Shown one piece after another: positions 1-5,070 of a stretch of DNA of 9,692 nt. Made by a program: the position numbers and the translations under genes. This DNA comes from Wukongarchaeum sp048886645 (GTDB lineage Archaea; Asgardarchaeota; Wukongarchaeia; Wukongarchaeales; Wukongarchaeaceae): assembly GCA_048886645.1 (NCBI GenBank), contig JBHLKN010000077.1:1-9692 (forward strand), given 5' to 3'. Each line of letters opens with the position of its first letter. Within the stretch, counting starts at the first letter, position 1. Below the pieces are notes generated by a model that saw only the letters and a program-made list of their open reading frames with translations, searched no databases and had not been told where the DNA came from.

Positions 1-2
1 CT

Positions 3-755
3 GCTTTTGTTAGGACGCTCATTGGGGATGTTAGAAGTGTTAGGGTTTTGGGGACGGTTGTTGAGAGGTATGAGCGGGAAGATGAGCGGGGTTTTGCTAG
101 TTTAACTGTTCATGATGGTTCGGGGGTTGTTAGGGTTAAGGCTTGGGATGAGAATGTTTCGTTATTGAAGGATTTTAAGAAGAACGCTATTGTAGATGTT
201 ATTGGTAGGGTAAGTTATTGGGAAGCAAGGGGGGAGATTTTCATTGTTCCTGACCTTATAATATCTGTCGAGGATTTTAATTGGGAGCTTCTAAGAAGGC
301 TTGAAATAATTGATTATTATAAAAGTTTAGGTGTTTCTTTAGAGCTTCCTCCAGCCCCCGTGCTAGAGAAGCCTTTAGTGGAAGAGAAAACGAAAGATTT
401 GAGAGAAAAAGAAGAAAAGTTATTACCAGAAGATATTATTCCAGAAATTTTTGACGAGGAATTTGAAGAAGGTTTTTCTGAAGACTTATTAAAAGTGACT
501 GAAAAAGAGCCGAGAGAAAAAGATGAGGAAGAGATAAGCGAGGAAGTTTTAAAGAGAAAACGTTTAGAAGAACAAAAAGAGAAAGTAGCAGCAGTAATTG
601 ACAAGCTTGATGAGGGCGAGGGTGTTTCTTTTGAACAAATTCAGTCTATGACCCAGATAGAAGAAGACGATCTTTGGGACGTTTTACAAGAGTTATTAGA
701 AGAAGGAACCATCTTCGAAAGGAGGCCTACAACATATAGCATAGTAGGATTGTAA
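3..755 (+). CDS. RPA-like single-strand DNA-binding protein, OB fold plus winged helix (5' partial)
   Basis: The frame is open to the left edge, so the start lies outside the window; in-frame residues AFVRTLIGDVRSVRVLG precede the first internal TTG at 48. Seen: a five-strand OB-fold pattern over the first ~80 residues (VLGTVVERYE, GVVRVKAWDE, IVDVIGRVSYW, GEIFIVPDLI); then a ~100-residue linker very rich in Glu, Lys and Asp; then a compact C-terminal helix-turn-helix (VAAVIDKLDEGEGVSFEQIQ to the stop). OB fold, charged linker and C-terminal winged helix is the layout of the RPA32/RPA2 family, whose OB fold binds single-stranded DNA or partner RPA subunits and whose winged helix docks repair and replication proteins. 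Whether it works alone or in a heterotrimer cannot be seen, because partner genes would lie to the left. It is convergent with aif2b. Another OB-fold nucleic-acid-binding protein is the main alternative. Confidence 0.75.
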   Translation, partial: AFVRTLIGDVRSVRVLGTVVERYEREDERGFASLTVHDGSGVVRVKAWDENVSLLKDFKKNAIVDVIGRVSYWEARGEIFIVPDLIISVEDFNWELLRRLEIIDYYKSLGVSLELPPAPVLEKPLVEEKTKDLREKEEKLLPEDIIPEIFDEEFEEGFSEDLLKVTEKEPREKDEEEISEEVLKRKRLEEQKEKVAAVIDKLDEGEGVSFEQIQSMTQIEEDDLWDVLQELLEEGTIFERRPTTYSIVGL

Positions 756-798
756 AGCAAAGCCCCCCCTCTCGTGTGAGTAATGTTACCCTATTAAA

Positions 799-822
799 AT
801 AATATAAAAGAACAAAAAGGGA
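799..822 (-). terminator. T-rich termination tract after aif2b
   Basis: Read on the minus strand, the sequence just past the aif2b stop contains CCCTTTTTGTTCTTTTATA. Such T-rich runs are the usual archaeal transcription termination signal. No stable hairpin is evident. The convergent RPA-like gene has no comparable plus-strand T run, only a C7 tract at 763-769. Confidence 0.4.
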
Positions 823-832
823 AGCTTGATTT

Positions 833-1252
833 TCATATTGGTGGGACGGAGTGGCGGGCGCCGCAAGCTTCGCATTGTAGGAAGGGGAGTCTTCCTTCTT
901 TTTCCAGTTTAGTGTCAGGTTTTTCGCATTCTCTGCATTTTACGTATGTTTCTACATATTTTTCAAGGACGCTTTCTAAGATTTTTTTATTAAAAACCCC
1001 TGCAAAAATTACGCGTCCTCCTCCTTCTGTTCCTGCTGTTGCAAGTTCTCGGTTCATAAACCTGATTAAATGTTTTCCTTCCCTATTTAATCTTGAAAGT
1101 ATTTCGCCCCAATTTTGAACTATTGTCCTCCTTCCTTCGATAAATATTTCTACTTGAGGCATTTCAAATCTTTTTTTCTCAAAAACAACTTCTGGTAACT
1201 CTTTTCTAGCACGTTCAAGTAACGCTTTATAATCATAAATATCTAGGGGCAC
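833..1252 (-). CDS. eif2b: Translation initiation factor aIF2 subunit beta
   Basis: This is the beta subunit of the archaeal aIF2 heterotrimer, which brings initiator Met-tRNA to the small ribosomal subunit. At 139 residues it has the family's usual length. Seen: an N-terminal helix (DYKALLERARKELP) of the kind that contacts the gamma subunit; the central alpha/beta domain with the hallmark stretch GKHLIRFMNRELATAGTEGG at residues 59-78; and a C-terminal zinc ribbon with Cys at 106, 109, 127 and 130. The start is GTG at 1252-1250: an in-frame TGA lies three codons upstream, and GGTGAT, a strong anti-16S match, sits six bases before the GTG. The gene stands alone, convergent with the RPA-like gene and divergent from DUF424-NMD3. 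In many archaea it lies alongside NMD3 and DUF424, so the neighbourhood is kept while the strand is flipped. Confidence 0.97.
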   Translation of the reverse strand: MPLDIYDYKALLERARKELPEVVFEKKRFEMPQVEIFIEGRRTIVQNWGEILSRLNREGKHLIRFMNRELATAGTEGGGRVIFAGVFNKKILESVLEKYVETYVKCRECEKPDTKLEKEGRLPFLQCEACGARHSVPPI

Positions 1253-1257
1253 AAAAA

Positions 1258-1263
1258 ATCACC
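1258..1263 (-). promoter_or_regulatory. Shine-Dalgarno site of aif2b
   Basis: GGTGAT on the minus strand, separated by six T residues from the GTG start at 1252. It fixes this start, because the preceding in-frame codon region contains a stop. Confidence 0.7.
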
Positions 1264-1311
1264 GTGTCTTTATTTTTACCTTTCTTTTTCCTTATTTAAT
1301 TTTAATATTTT

Positions 1312-1329
1312 TCATTATAAAGCTTTATG
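1312..1329. promoter_or_regulatory. Palindromic, possibly bidirectional TATA element
   Basis: The sequence TTATAAAGCTTTATGA is nearly self-complementary and reads as a purine-preceded CTTTATAA-type TATA box on the minus strand and as AAAGCTTTATGA on the plus strand. On the minus strand it would place a start site roughly 25 bases downstream, between the box and the aif2b Shine-Dalgarno site. On the plus strand it would give a leader of about 190 bases before DUF424. Inferred from position and base pattern only. Confidence 0.4.
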
Positions 1330-1377
1330 AAGGTTGTTATTTAAGGTGTGAACTATTCCATCTTTATGGAGAAGAGT

Positions 1378-1406
1378 AGTTACAAAAGCTAGGTTTTTTT
1401 GTAACT
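1378..1406 (+). repeat. Perfect 10-bp inverted repeat followed by a T tract
   Basis: AGTTACAAAA (1378-1387) and TTTTGTAACT (1397-1406) are exact reverse complements around a 9-base loop, with TTTTT directly after. An outer pair, CCATCTTT (1359-1366) with AAAGATGG (1427-1434), could enclose it. As RNA on the plus strand this resembles an attenuator or terminator hairpin, or the core of a small RNA; as DNA it could be a protein-binding site. The function is unknown. Confidence 0.5.
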
Positions 1407-1454
1407 TTTTGGATATTAAAGCTTTAAAAGATGGGGGGGGAAGTTATAGTATTT

Positions 1455-1464
1455 GAGAGAGGTG
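1455..1464 (+). promoter_or_regulatory. Strong Shine-Dalgarno sequence upstream of the DUF424 region
   Basis: GAGAGAGGTG contains GAGGTG, an extended match to the archaeal 16S 3' end. It lies four bases before GTG at 1469, the start of a 32-codon reading frame, and far (75 bases) from the most likely DUF424 start at 1539. The strongest ribosome-binding signal in this gap therefore does not serve DUF424 directly. Confidence 0.5.
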
Positions 1465-1468
1465 TTTT

Positions 1469-1567
1469 GTGAAAAGTTTAAAATATGTGATTCAAAACCA
1501 GTTTAAAGTTTGTGTTGTTGGTATGGATAGCGATCATAATGGAACAAGATATTATGGTGTTTGTTAA
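1469..1567 (+). other. Possible 32-codon leader ORF overlapping the DUF424 start
   Basis: GTG at 1469 opens a frame of 32 codons plus TAA (peptide begins MKSLKYVIQNQFKVCVVGMD), preceded by a very good Shine-Dalgarno site. It runs in a different frame from DUF424 and ends just past the two candidate DUF424 ATG codons (1539, 1554), an arrangement that would allow translational coupling. I recognise no homology. It could be a regulatory leader peptide, the remnant of a frameshifted N-terminus, or chance. No conservation data are available here. Confidence 0.25.
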
Positions 1568-1868
1568 GGTTCACAAAGGATCAGACAAAGAAGCGGTTAT
1601 AGCGGTATGTGACGCTGATATTCTTGGAGAAACTTTCTCAGACGATAAAAAAGGTTTATGCCTCCGCATATCAGAATCGTTCTACGGAGGAACCCTAGTA
1701 AGTATTGAAAAGGCTGTTGAAATGATCCAAAACGCTACTAATGTGAACTTGGTAGGAAAAAATATCATTAAGAAAATAGTGGAAGAAGGCTTAGCTTCTC
1801 CAGAAGCTATTATCACTATAGGAAAAAAGGGTAAAGAAGTACCCCACCTCCTAATTTTAAGGTTCTAA
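1539..1868 (+). CDS. DUF424 family protein
   Basis: A small conserved archaeal protein (COG2412/DUF424) with no established biochemical role. From the ATG at 1539 it has 109 residues. Family features seen: start strand FVKVHKGSDKEAVIAVCDAD, then LGETF, then the signature SESFYGGTLVS followed by EKAVEMIQNATNVNLVGKNI, and a C-terminal PHLLILRF strand. The frame extends upstream to GTG at 1512, but the added residues (LLVWIAII) are hydrophobic and not typical of the family. I prefer ATG 1539, with ATG 1554 (MVFVKVH) as the alternative; neither has a clear Shine-Dalgarno site. A TATA-like GTTTAAAGTTT (1501-1511) could give a near-leaderless mRNA starting close to 1539. NMD3 follows 72 bases downstream, so the two are probably co-transcribed. 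The company of aif2b and NMD3 hints at a role in translation or ribosome maturation, by association only. Confidence 0.85.
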   Translation: MEQDIMVFVKVHKGSDKEAVIAVCDADILGETFSDDKKGLCLRISESFYGGTLVSIEKAVEMIQNATNVNLVGKNIIKKIVEEGLASPEAIITIGKKGKEVPHLLILRF

Positions 1869-1927
1869 AAACATCATAAAAATTAAAGTTAATGATTTTA
1901 TTTTCCAATGATTATTGAAAATAATTT

Positions 1928-1936
1928 GGGAGAAGG
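1928..1936 (+). promoter_or_regulatory. Shine-Dalgarno site supporting an NMD3 TTG start
   Basis: GGGAGAAGG lies four bases before TTG at 1941 (GGAG core eight bases away). It falls inside the frame if the upstream ATG at 1908 is used instead, and that ATG has only T-rich sequence before it. Confidence 0.5.
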
Positions 1937-1940
1937 TTGT

Positions 1941-3068
1941 TTGTCTCTGATTAAGGGTTTTTGTGTTAAATGCGGTAAAAACGATGTTAAGACCTTTAAA
2001 GGTCTTTGTGAGAGTTGTTATGTCGAAGGAAATCCCTTAGTTCAAGTTATGGTTCATGATTCTTTAAAGATTAATTATTGTCCTGTATGTTTTCAAACTT
2101 CAATGCAAGAAAAATGGTATAAGCTGGTTTCTGACCCCTTTGAAAATGTTGTTGAAGGTGTTAAAAAAGCTTTAAGACCGTTGTTGAAAGTGCCAAATGA
2201 TTCCTCCTTGACTATTAGTGTGGATGTTTCGCCTGAAGAACTGTTTCAAAGGAAGATTTTAGACGTGGTTGCAACAGTTTCCGTTTTTGGATCCCCTCTT
2301 CTTGGCATAACTCCTTTTGAAGAGCACGTAAATGTGGAAATCCGCCTTATTCCTCGACTTTGTAAGTCTTGTATAGCGGTAAAAGGGGGACAAGTGCGTT
2401 CAATTATCCAGCTTCGTGCTCAAGATAGGAAACCAACGCAAAGAGAAGTAGAAGAAATTTCTTCACTTATAAATGCTGCTTTGAAGCAGTTAAGCGGTTT
2501 TGATACCTCCACATTTCCTGTTAAAATTGAGAAAAAGCGGACAGGAATCGATTTTTACATAAATAATAAAGAAGTTGCAAACTTGGTTAGTAGAAAAGTT
2601 TCAGAAACTATGTTGGTAAAAATCACTCAAACCTTTAAAGATAAAGGCGTAGACGAGAGTGGAAGAAAAAAATCAACCAGCACTATTTGTATCAGGTTTC
2701 CAAACTTTAAAGAAGGAGACCTAATCCAACTAAAAAGCGGTGAACTTTTACAATTCCTTACCTTTGAAAGAGAAAAAGCAACATTTTTTGATCTAAAAAG
2801 CAAGAATATAAAGAAGGTTTCTGCGAAGAATTTATGGAAAAACGATCCTAAACTATTTTTAAAAATAGAAGATGTCCCAGAATTCATGGTTGTTTTTGCA
2901 GGGACGAAAACTGTCCAACTTATGTCTCTAAAAACGTATGATATGGTAGAGCTTTTAACGGAAAACGTTTCAAAAGCTATTAAAGAAGGTGAAACAATAC
3001 CCTGCTTACAAGACCCTGAAACAGGAGAACTAATACTCCTAGTGAAACAAGAAAAAACAGGAAAATAG
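1941..3068 (+). CDS. nmd3: NMD3 family ribosome-maturation protein
   Basis: Archaeal homologue of eukaryotic Nmd3, the adaptor that binds the joining face of the large ribosomal subunit; archaea have no nuclear export, so the role is presumably late 50S assembly or subunit quality control. Seen: four CxxC pairs (Cys 8/11, 23/26, 47/50 and 141/144 counting from TTG 1941) forming two treble-clef-like zinc sites; the linking region with VSVFGSPLLG and the RSIIQLRAQDRKP segment; and a C-terminal beta-rich part (RFPNFKEGDLIQLKSGE onward) matching the SH3/OB-like, eIF5A-like domains of the family. Length is about 375 residues, normal for archaeal forms. I chose TTG 1941 because of the Shine-Dalgarno site and because the first CxxC then lies near the N-terminus; ATG 1908 would add 11 residues. 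It is probably transcribed with DUF424, and a T-rich stretch follows the stop. Confidence 0.92.
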   Translation: MSLIKGFCVKCGKNDVKTFKGLCESCYVEGNPLVQVMVHDSLKINYCPVCFQTSMQEKWYKLVSDPFENVVEGVKKALRPLLKVPNDSSLTISVDVSPEELFQRKILDVVATVSVFGSPLLGITPFEEHVNVEIRLIPRLCKSCIAVKGGQVRSIIQLRAQDRKPTQREVEEISSLINAALKQLSGFDTSTFPVKIEKKRTGIDFYINNKEVANLVSRKVSETMLVKITQTFKDKGVDESGRKKSTSTICIRFPNFKEGDLIQLKSGELLQFLTFEREKATFFDLKSKNIKKVSAKNLWKNDPKLFLKIEDVPEFMVVFAGTKTVQLMSLKTYDMVELLTENVSKAIKEGETIPCLQDPETGELILLVKQEKTGK

Positions 3069-3087
3069 GAAAGATTTGCCCAACCTA

Positions 3088-3109
3088 AATATTTTTCCCT
3101 TCTTTTAAT
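3088..3109 (+). terminator. T-rich termination tract after NMD3
   Basis: AAATATTTTTCCCTTCTTTTAA begins about 20 bases past the NMD3 stop, is pyrimidine-rich with two T runs, and precedes a new promoter-like element. It suggests the DUF424-NMD3 transcript ends before aIF1A. Confidence 0.4.
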
Positions 3110-3125
3110 TGAGGTTATATTCTTT

Positions 3126-3141
3126 GATTTATAATATAAAA
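3126..3141 (+). promoter_or_regulatory. TATA-like promoter for the aIF1A-RIO1-KH operon
   Basis: GATTTATAATATAAAA matches the archaeal TATA consensus (TTTATAWA type) and would place a transcript start around 3160, giving a leader of roughly 70 bases before aIF1A. A second, weaker candidate, GTTTTAAAACT at 3172-3182, would start the transcript nearer 3205. Inferred from sequence and position. Confidence 0.45.
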
Positions 3142-3205
3142 GATAGCGTAAGGGAAAGATTTTAATCGCATGTTTTAAAACTATTTAGAAAATAGAGATA
3201 ATCTT

Positions 3206-3215
3206 GGAAAGGAAG
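3206..3215 (+). promoter_or_regulatory. Shine-Dalgarno site of aIF1A
   Basis: GGAAAGGAAG lies 13 bases before ATG 3229 and one base before an in-frame GTG at 3217. The spacing to the ATG is long but usable; the GTG is too close. Confidence 0.4.
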
Positions 3216-3228
3216 TGTGTGTTTTTTT

Positions 3229-3570
3229 ATGCCGAAAAAACAGAGAACTAAAAAGAAATATGGGAACGATAGGGAACAGCAGGAAGTGACAAGAGTGCCT
3301 TTGCCTAACAAAGAAGAAGGAGAAATGTTCGCCATAGCTGTCCAGATGCTTGGCCATGATAAGCTTAAGGTTCAGTGTGAAGATGGTCAAACAAGGGTTG
3401 CAAGAATACCTGGACGTTTAAGAAAACGTGTTTGGATCCGGCCAGGGGACGTTATAGTGGTGGCTCCTTGGACTGATTTGCAATCTGACCGAGCAGACGT
3501 TACTTATAGGTATACTAGAACCCAAGCTTCTTGGCTTGAAAGAAAAGGTTATTTAAAAAATCTCTTGTAA
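3229..3570 (+). CDS. eif1a: Translation initiation factor aIF1A
   Basis: aIF1A binds the A site of the small subunit and, with aIF1 and aIF2, promotes start-codon selection; it is the homologue of eIF1A and bacterial IF1. It has 113 residues. Seen: a basic N-terminal tail (MPKKQRTKKK); an OB fold from about residue 31 (GEMFAIAVQMLGHDKLKVQC) with the family signature ARIPGRLRKRVWIRPGD at 58-74, the rRNA-contacting loop; and a short C-terminal helix region. I chose ATG 3229 because the family starts MPKK; in-frame GTG 3217 would add MCFF and lies almost on top of the Shine-Dalgarno site. It leads the run aIF1A - RIO1 - KH protein, spaced 62 and 3 bases apart on one strand, a known archaeal gene order that links initiation with 30S maturation. 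Confidence 0.97.
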   Translation: MPKKQRTKKKYGNDREQQEVTRVPLPNKEEGEMFAIAVQMLGHDKLKVQCEDGQTRVARIPGRLRKRVWIRPGDVIVVAPWTDLQSDRADVTYRYTRTQASWLERKGYLKNLL

Positions 3571-3621
3571 AAATTACCTTGATGAGATCTAGGAAATAAG
3601 ATTTTGGCTTTTTAGAGGATA

Positions 3622-3629
3622 GGGGAAGG
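3622..3629 (+). promoter_or_regulatory. Shine-Dalgarno site of RIO1
   Basis: GGGGAAGG three bases before TTG 3633, with GAGGA at 3615-3619 thirteen bases away as an alternative. Either supports the TTG start, and there is no later nearby in-frame start codon. Confidence 0.45.
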
Positions 3630-3632
3630 TTT

Positions 3633-4448
3633 TTGAAAAGAATTGAAGATCTTGAAGTTGAAAAGATAGATAAAAGGAAGGAGAAACGGAAAAAAAGCGA
3701 ATGGTTGCGTGCCATCGAAAGCGTTTTTGATGGATATACTTTGAAAGCCCTTTATGATTTGATTGATTTTGGCCCTGAAGAAATCAAAGGCATGGATTTC
3801 AGAGGCGTGATTTCTTCAGGAAAAGAAGCTAATGTTTATTATGCTTTAAGCCCTAAGGAAGAAGAATTAGCAATTAAAATATACCGAACCGTAGCTGTGG
3901 AATTTAAACGAATGGAAGCATATATTATTGGGGATCCACGTTTTAAAAAACGGCGTAAATCCACTCACGCTTTAATATATGATTGGGCTAGAAAAGAGTT
4001 CGCTAATCTCACAAAAATGGAAGAAGTTAGGGTAAGAGTGCCCCACCCTATCGTGCTTAAACGTAATGTGTTAGTAATGGAGTTTATAGGCGAACGTGGT
4101 TTAGCTGCCCCTTTATTAAAAGATTCACCCCCTGAAACTTATGAAGAAGCAGAAAATCTTTTTAAAACCTTAATTGGCTTTGTCAAAACCTTTTATAATA
4201 AGGCAAACCTTGTGCATGCAGACCTTTCAGAATGGAATATAATGATGTTTAACGGTCCAGTTATTATAGATGTTTCTCAATCTGTTCTTAAGACCCATCC
4301 AAACGCTGAAATATTCCTGTTAAGAGATTTGAAAAATCTGTTAAGGTATTTTTCCCATATAGGATTGGAGGATCTTTCGTCCTTAGAAGAACTGTATGAA
4401 AAGATTACTGGAAACCCGCCCTCTGAAAAAGATTTAGTTGAAGTTTAG
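3633..4448 (+). CDS. rio1: RIO1-type serine/threonine protein kinase/ATPase
   Basis: RIO1 is an atypical kinase/ATPase that acts on late pre-30S/40S particles. It has 271 residues, typical of archaeal Rio1. Seen: a basic N-terminal region and helical segment (residues ~20-50); the nucleotide-binding loop GVISSGKEANVYYA (58-71); the ATP-contacting lysine in LAIKIYR (Lys82); the RIO1-specific flexible loop following it, VEFKRMEAYIIGDPRFKKRR (89-108), which separates RIO1 from RIO2; the catalytic loop LVHADLSEWN with Asp197 and Asn202; and the metal-binding IIDVSQSV with Asp213. No RIO2-type N-terminal winged helix is present. All active-site residues are intact. The TTG start is supported by the purine-rich sequence before it. 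It is followed after three bases by the KH protein, whose eukaryotic counterpart Dim2/Pno1 acts on the same pre-small-subunit particle, so co-translation makes sense. Confidence 0.96.
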   Translation: MKRIEDLEVEKIDKRKEKRKKSEWLRAIESVFDGYTLKALYDLIDFGPEEIKGMDFRGVISSGKEANVYYALSPKEEELAIKIYRTVAVEFKRMEAYIIGDPRFKKRRKSTHALIYDWARKEFANLTKMEEVRVRVPHPIVLKRNVLVMEFIGERGLAAPLLKDSPPETYEEAENLFKTLIGFVKTFYNKANLVHADLSEWNIMMFNGPVIIDVSQSVLKTHPNAEIFLLRDLKNLLRYFSHIGLEDLSSLEELYEKITGNPPSEKDLVEV

Positions 4449-4451
4449 GAA

Positions 4452-4997
4452 ATGAGGCATGAAGTTATGGATTATATACGTATACCTCTTGAGCGTATAG
4501 GTGTATTAATAGGCACTAAAGGTCAGGTTAAAAGCGATTTAGAGAGGTTCACAGACACAAAAATCACAGTAGACAGTAAGGAAGGTCTTGTAACGATCAA
4601 GACTGTTGAACATGAAGACCCCTTGAAAGCGTGGAAAGCAAGAGACATAGTTCGAGCCATTGGAAGGGGTTTCAGTCCAAAAAACGCTTTTAAACTTTTA
4701 AACGACGAAGTATACCTTGAAATAATGGACCTAAACAGTTATTTAGGCCATTCAAAAAAGACTAAAAAAAGGATTAAGGGGAGGATCATAGGGTTTGGAG
4801 GGAAAGCACGAAGAATTGTTGAAGATTTAACAAAAACAAAAGTATCAGTATATGGGGATACTGTTGCCATAATAGGGAATCTAGAAGATCTGCTAAAAGC
4901 AAAAGAAGCGATAGAGATGCTGATAAAAGGTTCTCAACACTCAACAATATATCGAATGTTATCCTCCCATCGTTCAAGTAAAAAACCTATACCTTAA
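4452..4997 (+). CDS. Two-KH-domain ribosome-assembly RNA-binding protein (Dim2/Pno1-like)
   Basis: Archaeal homologue of eukaryotic Pno1/Dim2 (related to Krr1), which binds the 3' end region of small-subunit rRNA during maturation. It has 181 residues. Seen: a first KH domain with IPLERIGVLIGTKGQVKSDL, GxxG loop at residues 21-24; the family linker AIGRGFSPKNAFKLL (69-83); and a second KH domain with GRIIGFGGKARRIVEDLTKT, GFGG loop at 114-117. The lysine- and serine-rich tail after residue 160 is probably disordered. Start choice is open: ATG 4452 lies three bases after the RIO1 stop with AGGA overlapping that stop, while ATG 4467 (MDYIRIPLERIG) has GAGG at 4454-4457 nine bases before it and better matches the compact N-terminus of relatives. 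It is the last gene of the aIF1A-RIO1-KH run. Whether 16S processing is its job here is inferred from homology. Confidence 0.93.
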   Translation: MRHEVMDYIRIPLERIGVLIGTKGQVKSDLERFTDTKITVDSKEGLVTIKTVEHEDPLKAWKARDIVRAIGRGFSPKNAFKLLNDEVYLEIMDLNSYLGHSKKTKKRIKGRIIGFGGKARRIVEDLTKTKVSVYGDTVAIIGNLEDLLKAKEAIEMLIKGSQHSTIYRMLSSHRSSKKPIP

Positions 4998-5004
4998 CCC
5001 CTCA

Positions 5005-5070
5005 AAAAAGAAGCTATTATCATCCCTTAAAATATCCCTAATTTTGAATTGGTTGGGAGGGTTATTTTTC
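5005..5070. terminator. Convergent terminator region, KH gene versus Gfo/Idh gene
   Basis: The 73-base gap between the facing genes has a T run on each strand: TTATTTTTCTC at 5061-5071 for the plus-strand operon (its last base falls in the facing stop codon) and CTTCTTTTTTGAG (minus strand, 5002-5014) for the dehydrogenase. No gene or strong hairpin is visible. Confidence 0.35.

Noticed and set aside
317..604. Minus-strand open frame of 95 codons within the RPA-like gene
   Set aside because: It is the complement of the Glu/Lys-rich linker, giving a Ser/Phe-rich low-complexity peptide with no domain pattern; a shadow of the real gene.
912..1118. Plus-strand frame opposite aif2b
   Set aside because: It lies entirely within the well-supported aIF2-beta gene and its translation has no recognisable features.
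1366..1392. Eight-codon frame ATG GAG AAG ... TAG at the hairpin
   Set aside because: Too short to judge, and the nearest Shine-Dalgarno-like AAGGTG is about 16 bases away; more likely chance than a leader peptide.
1512..1538. GTG 1512 as the DUF424 start
   Set aside because: It adds a hydrophobic stretch (LLVWIAII) absent from the family as I know it and has no ribosome-binding site at usable distance.
2627..2887. Minus-strand frame opposite NMD3
   Set aside because: Antisense to a conserved part of NMD3, with Phe/Ser/Leu-rich composition typical of a shadow frame.
4998..5070. Possible C/D box RNA because of a GATGATAAT run on the minus strand
   Set aside because: There is no matching D box or terminal stem at the right distance, so an RNA gene is not supported.
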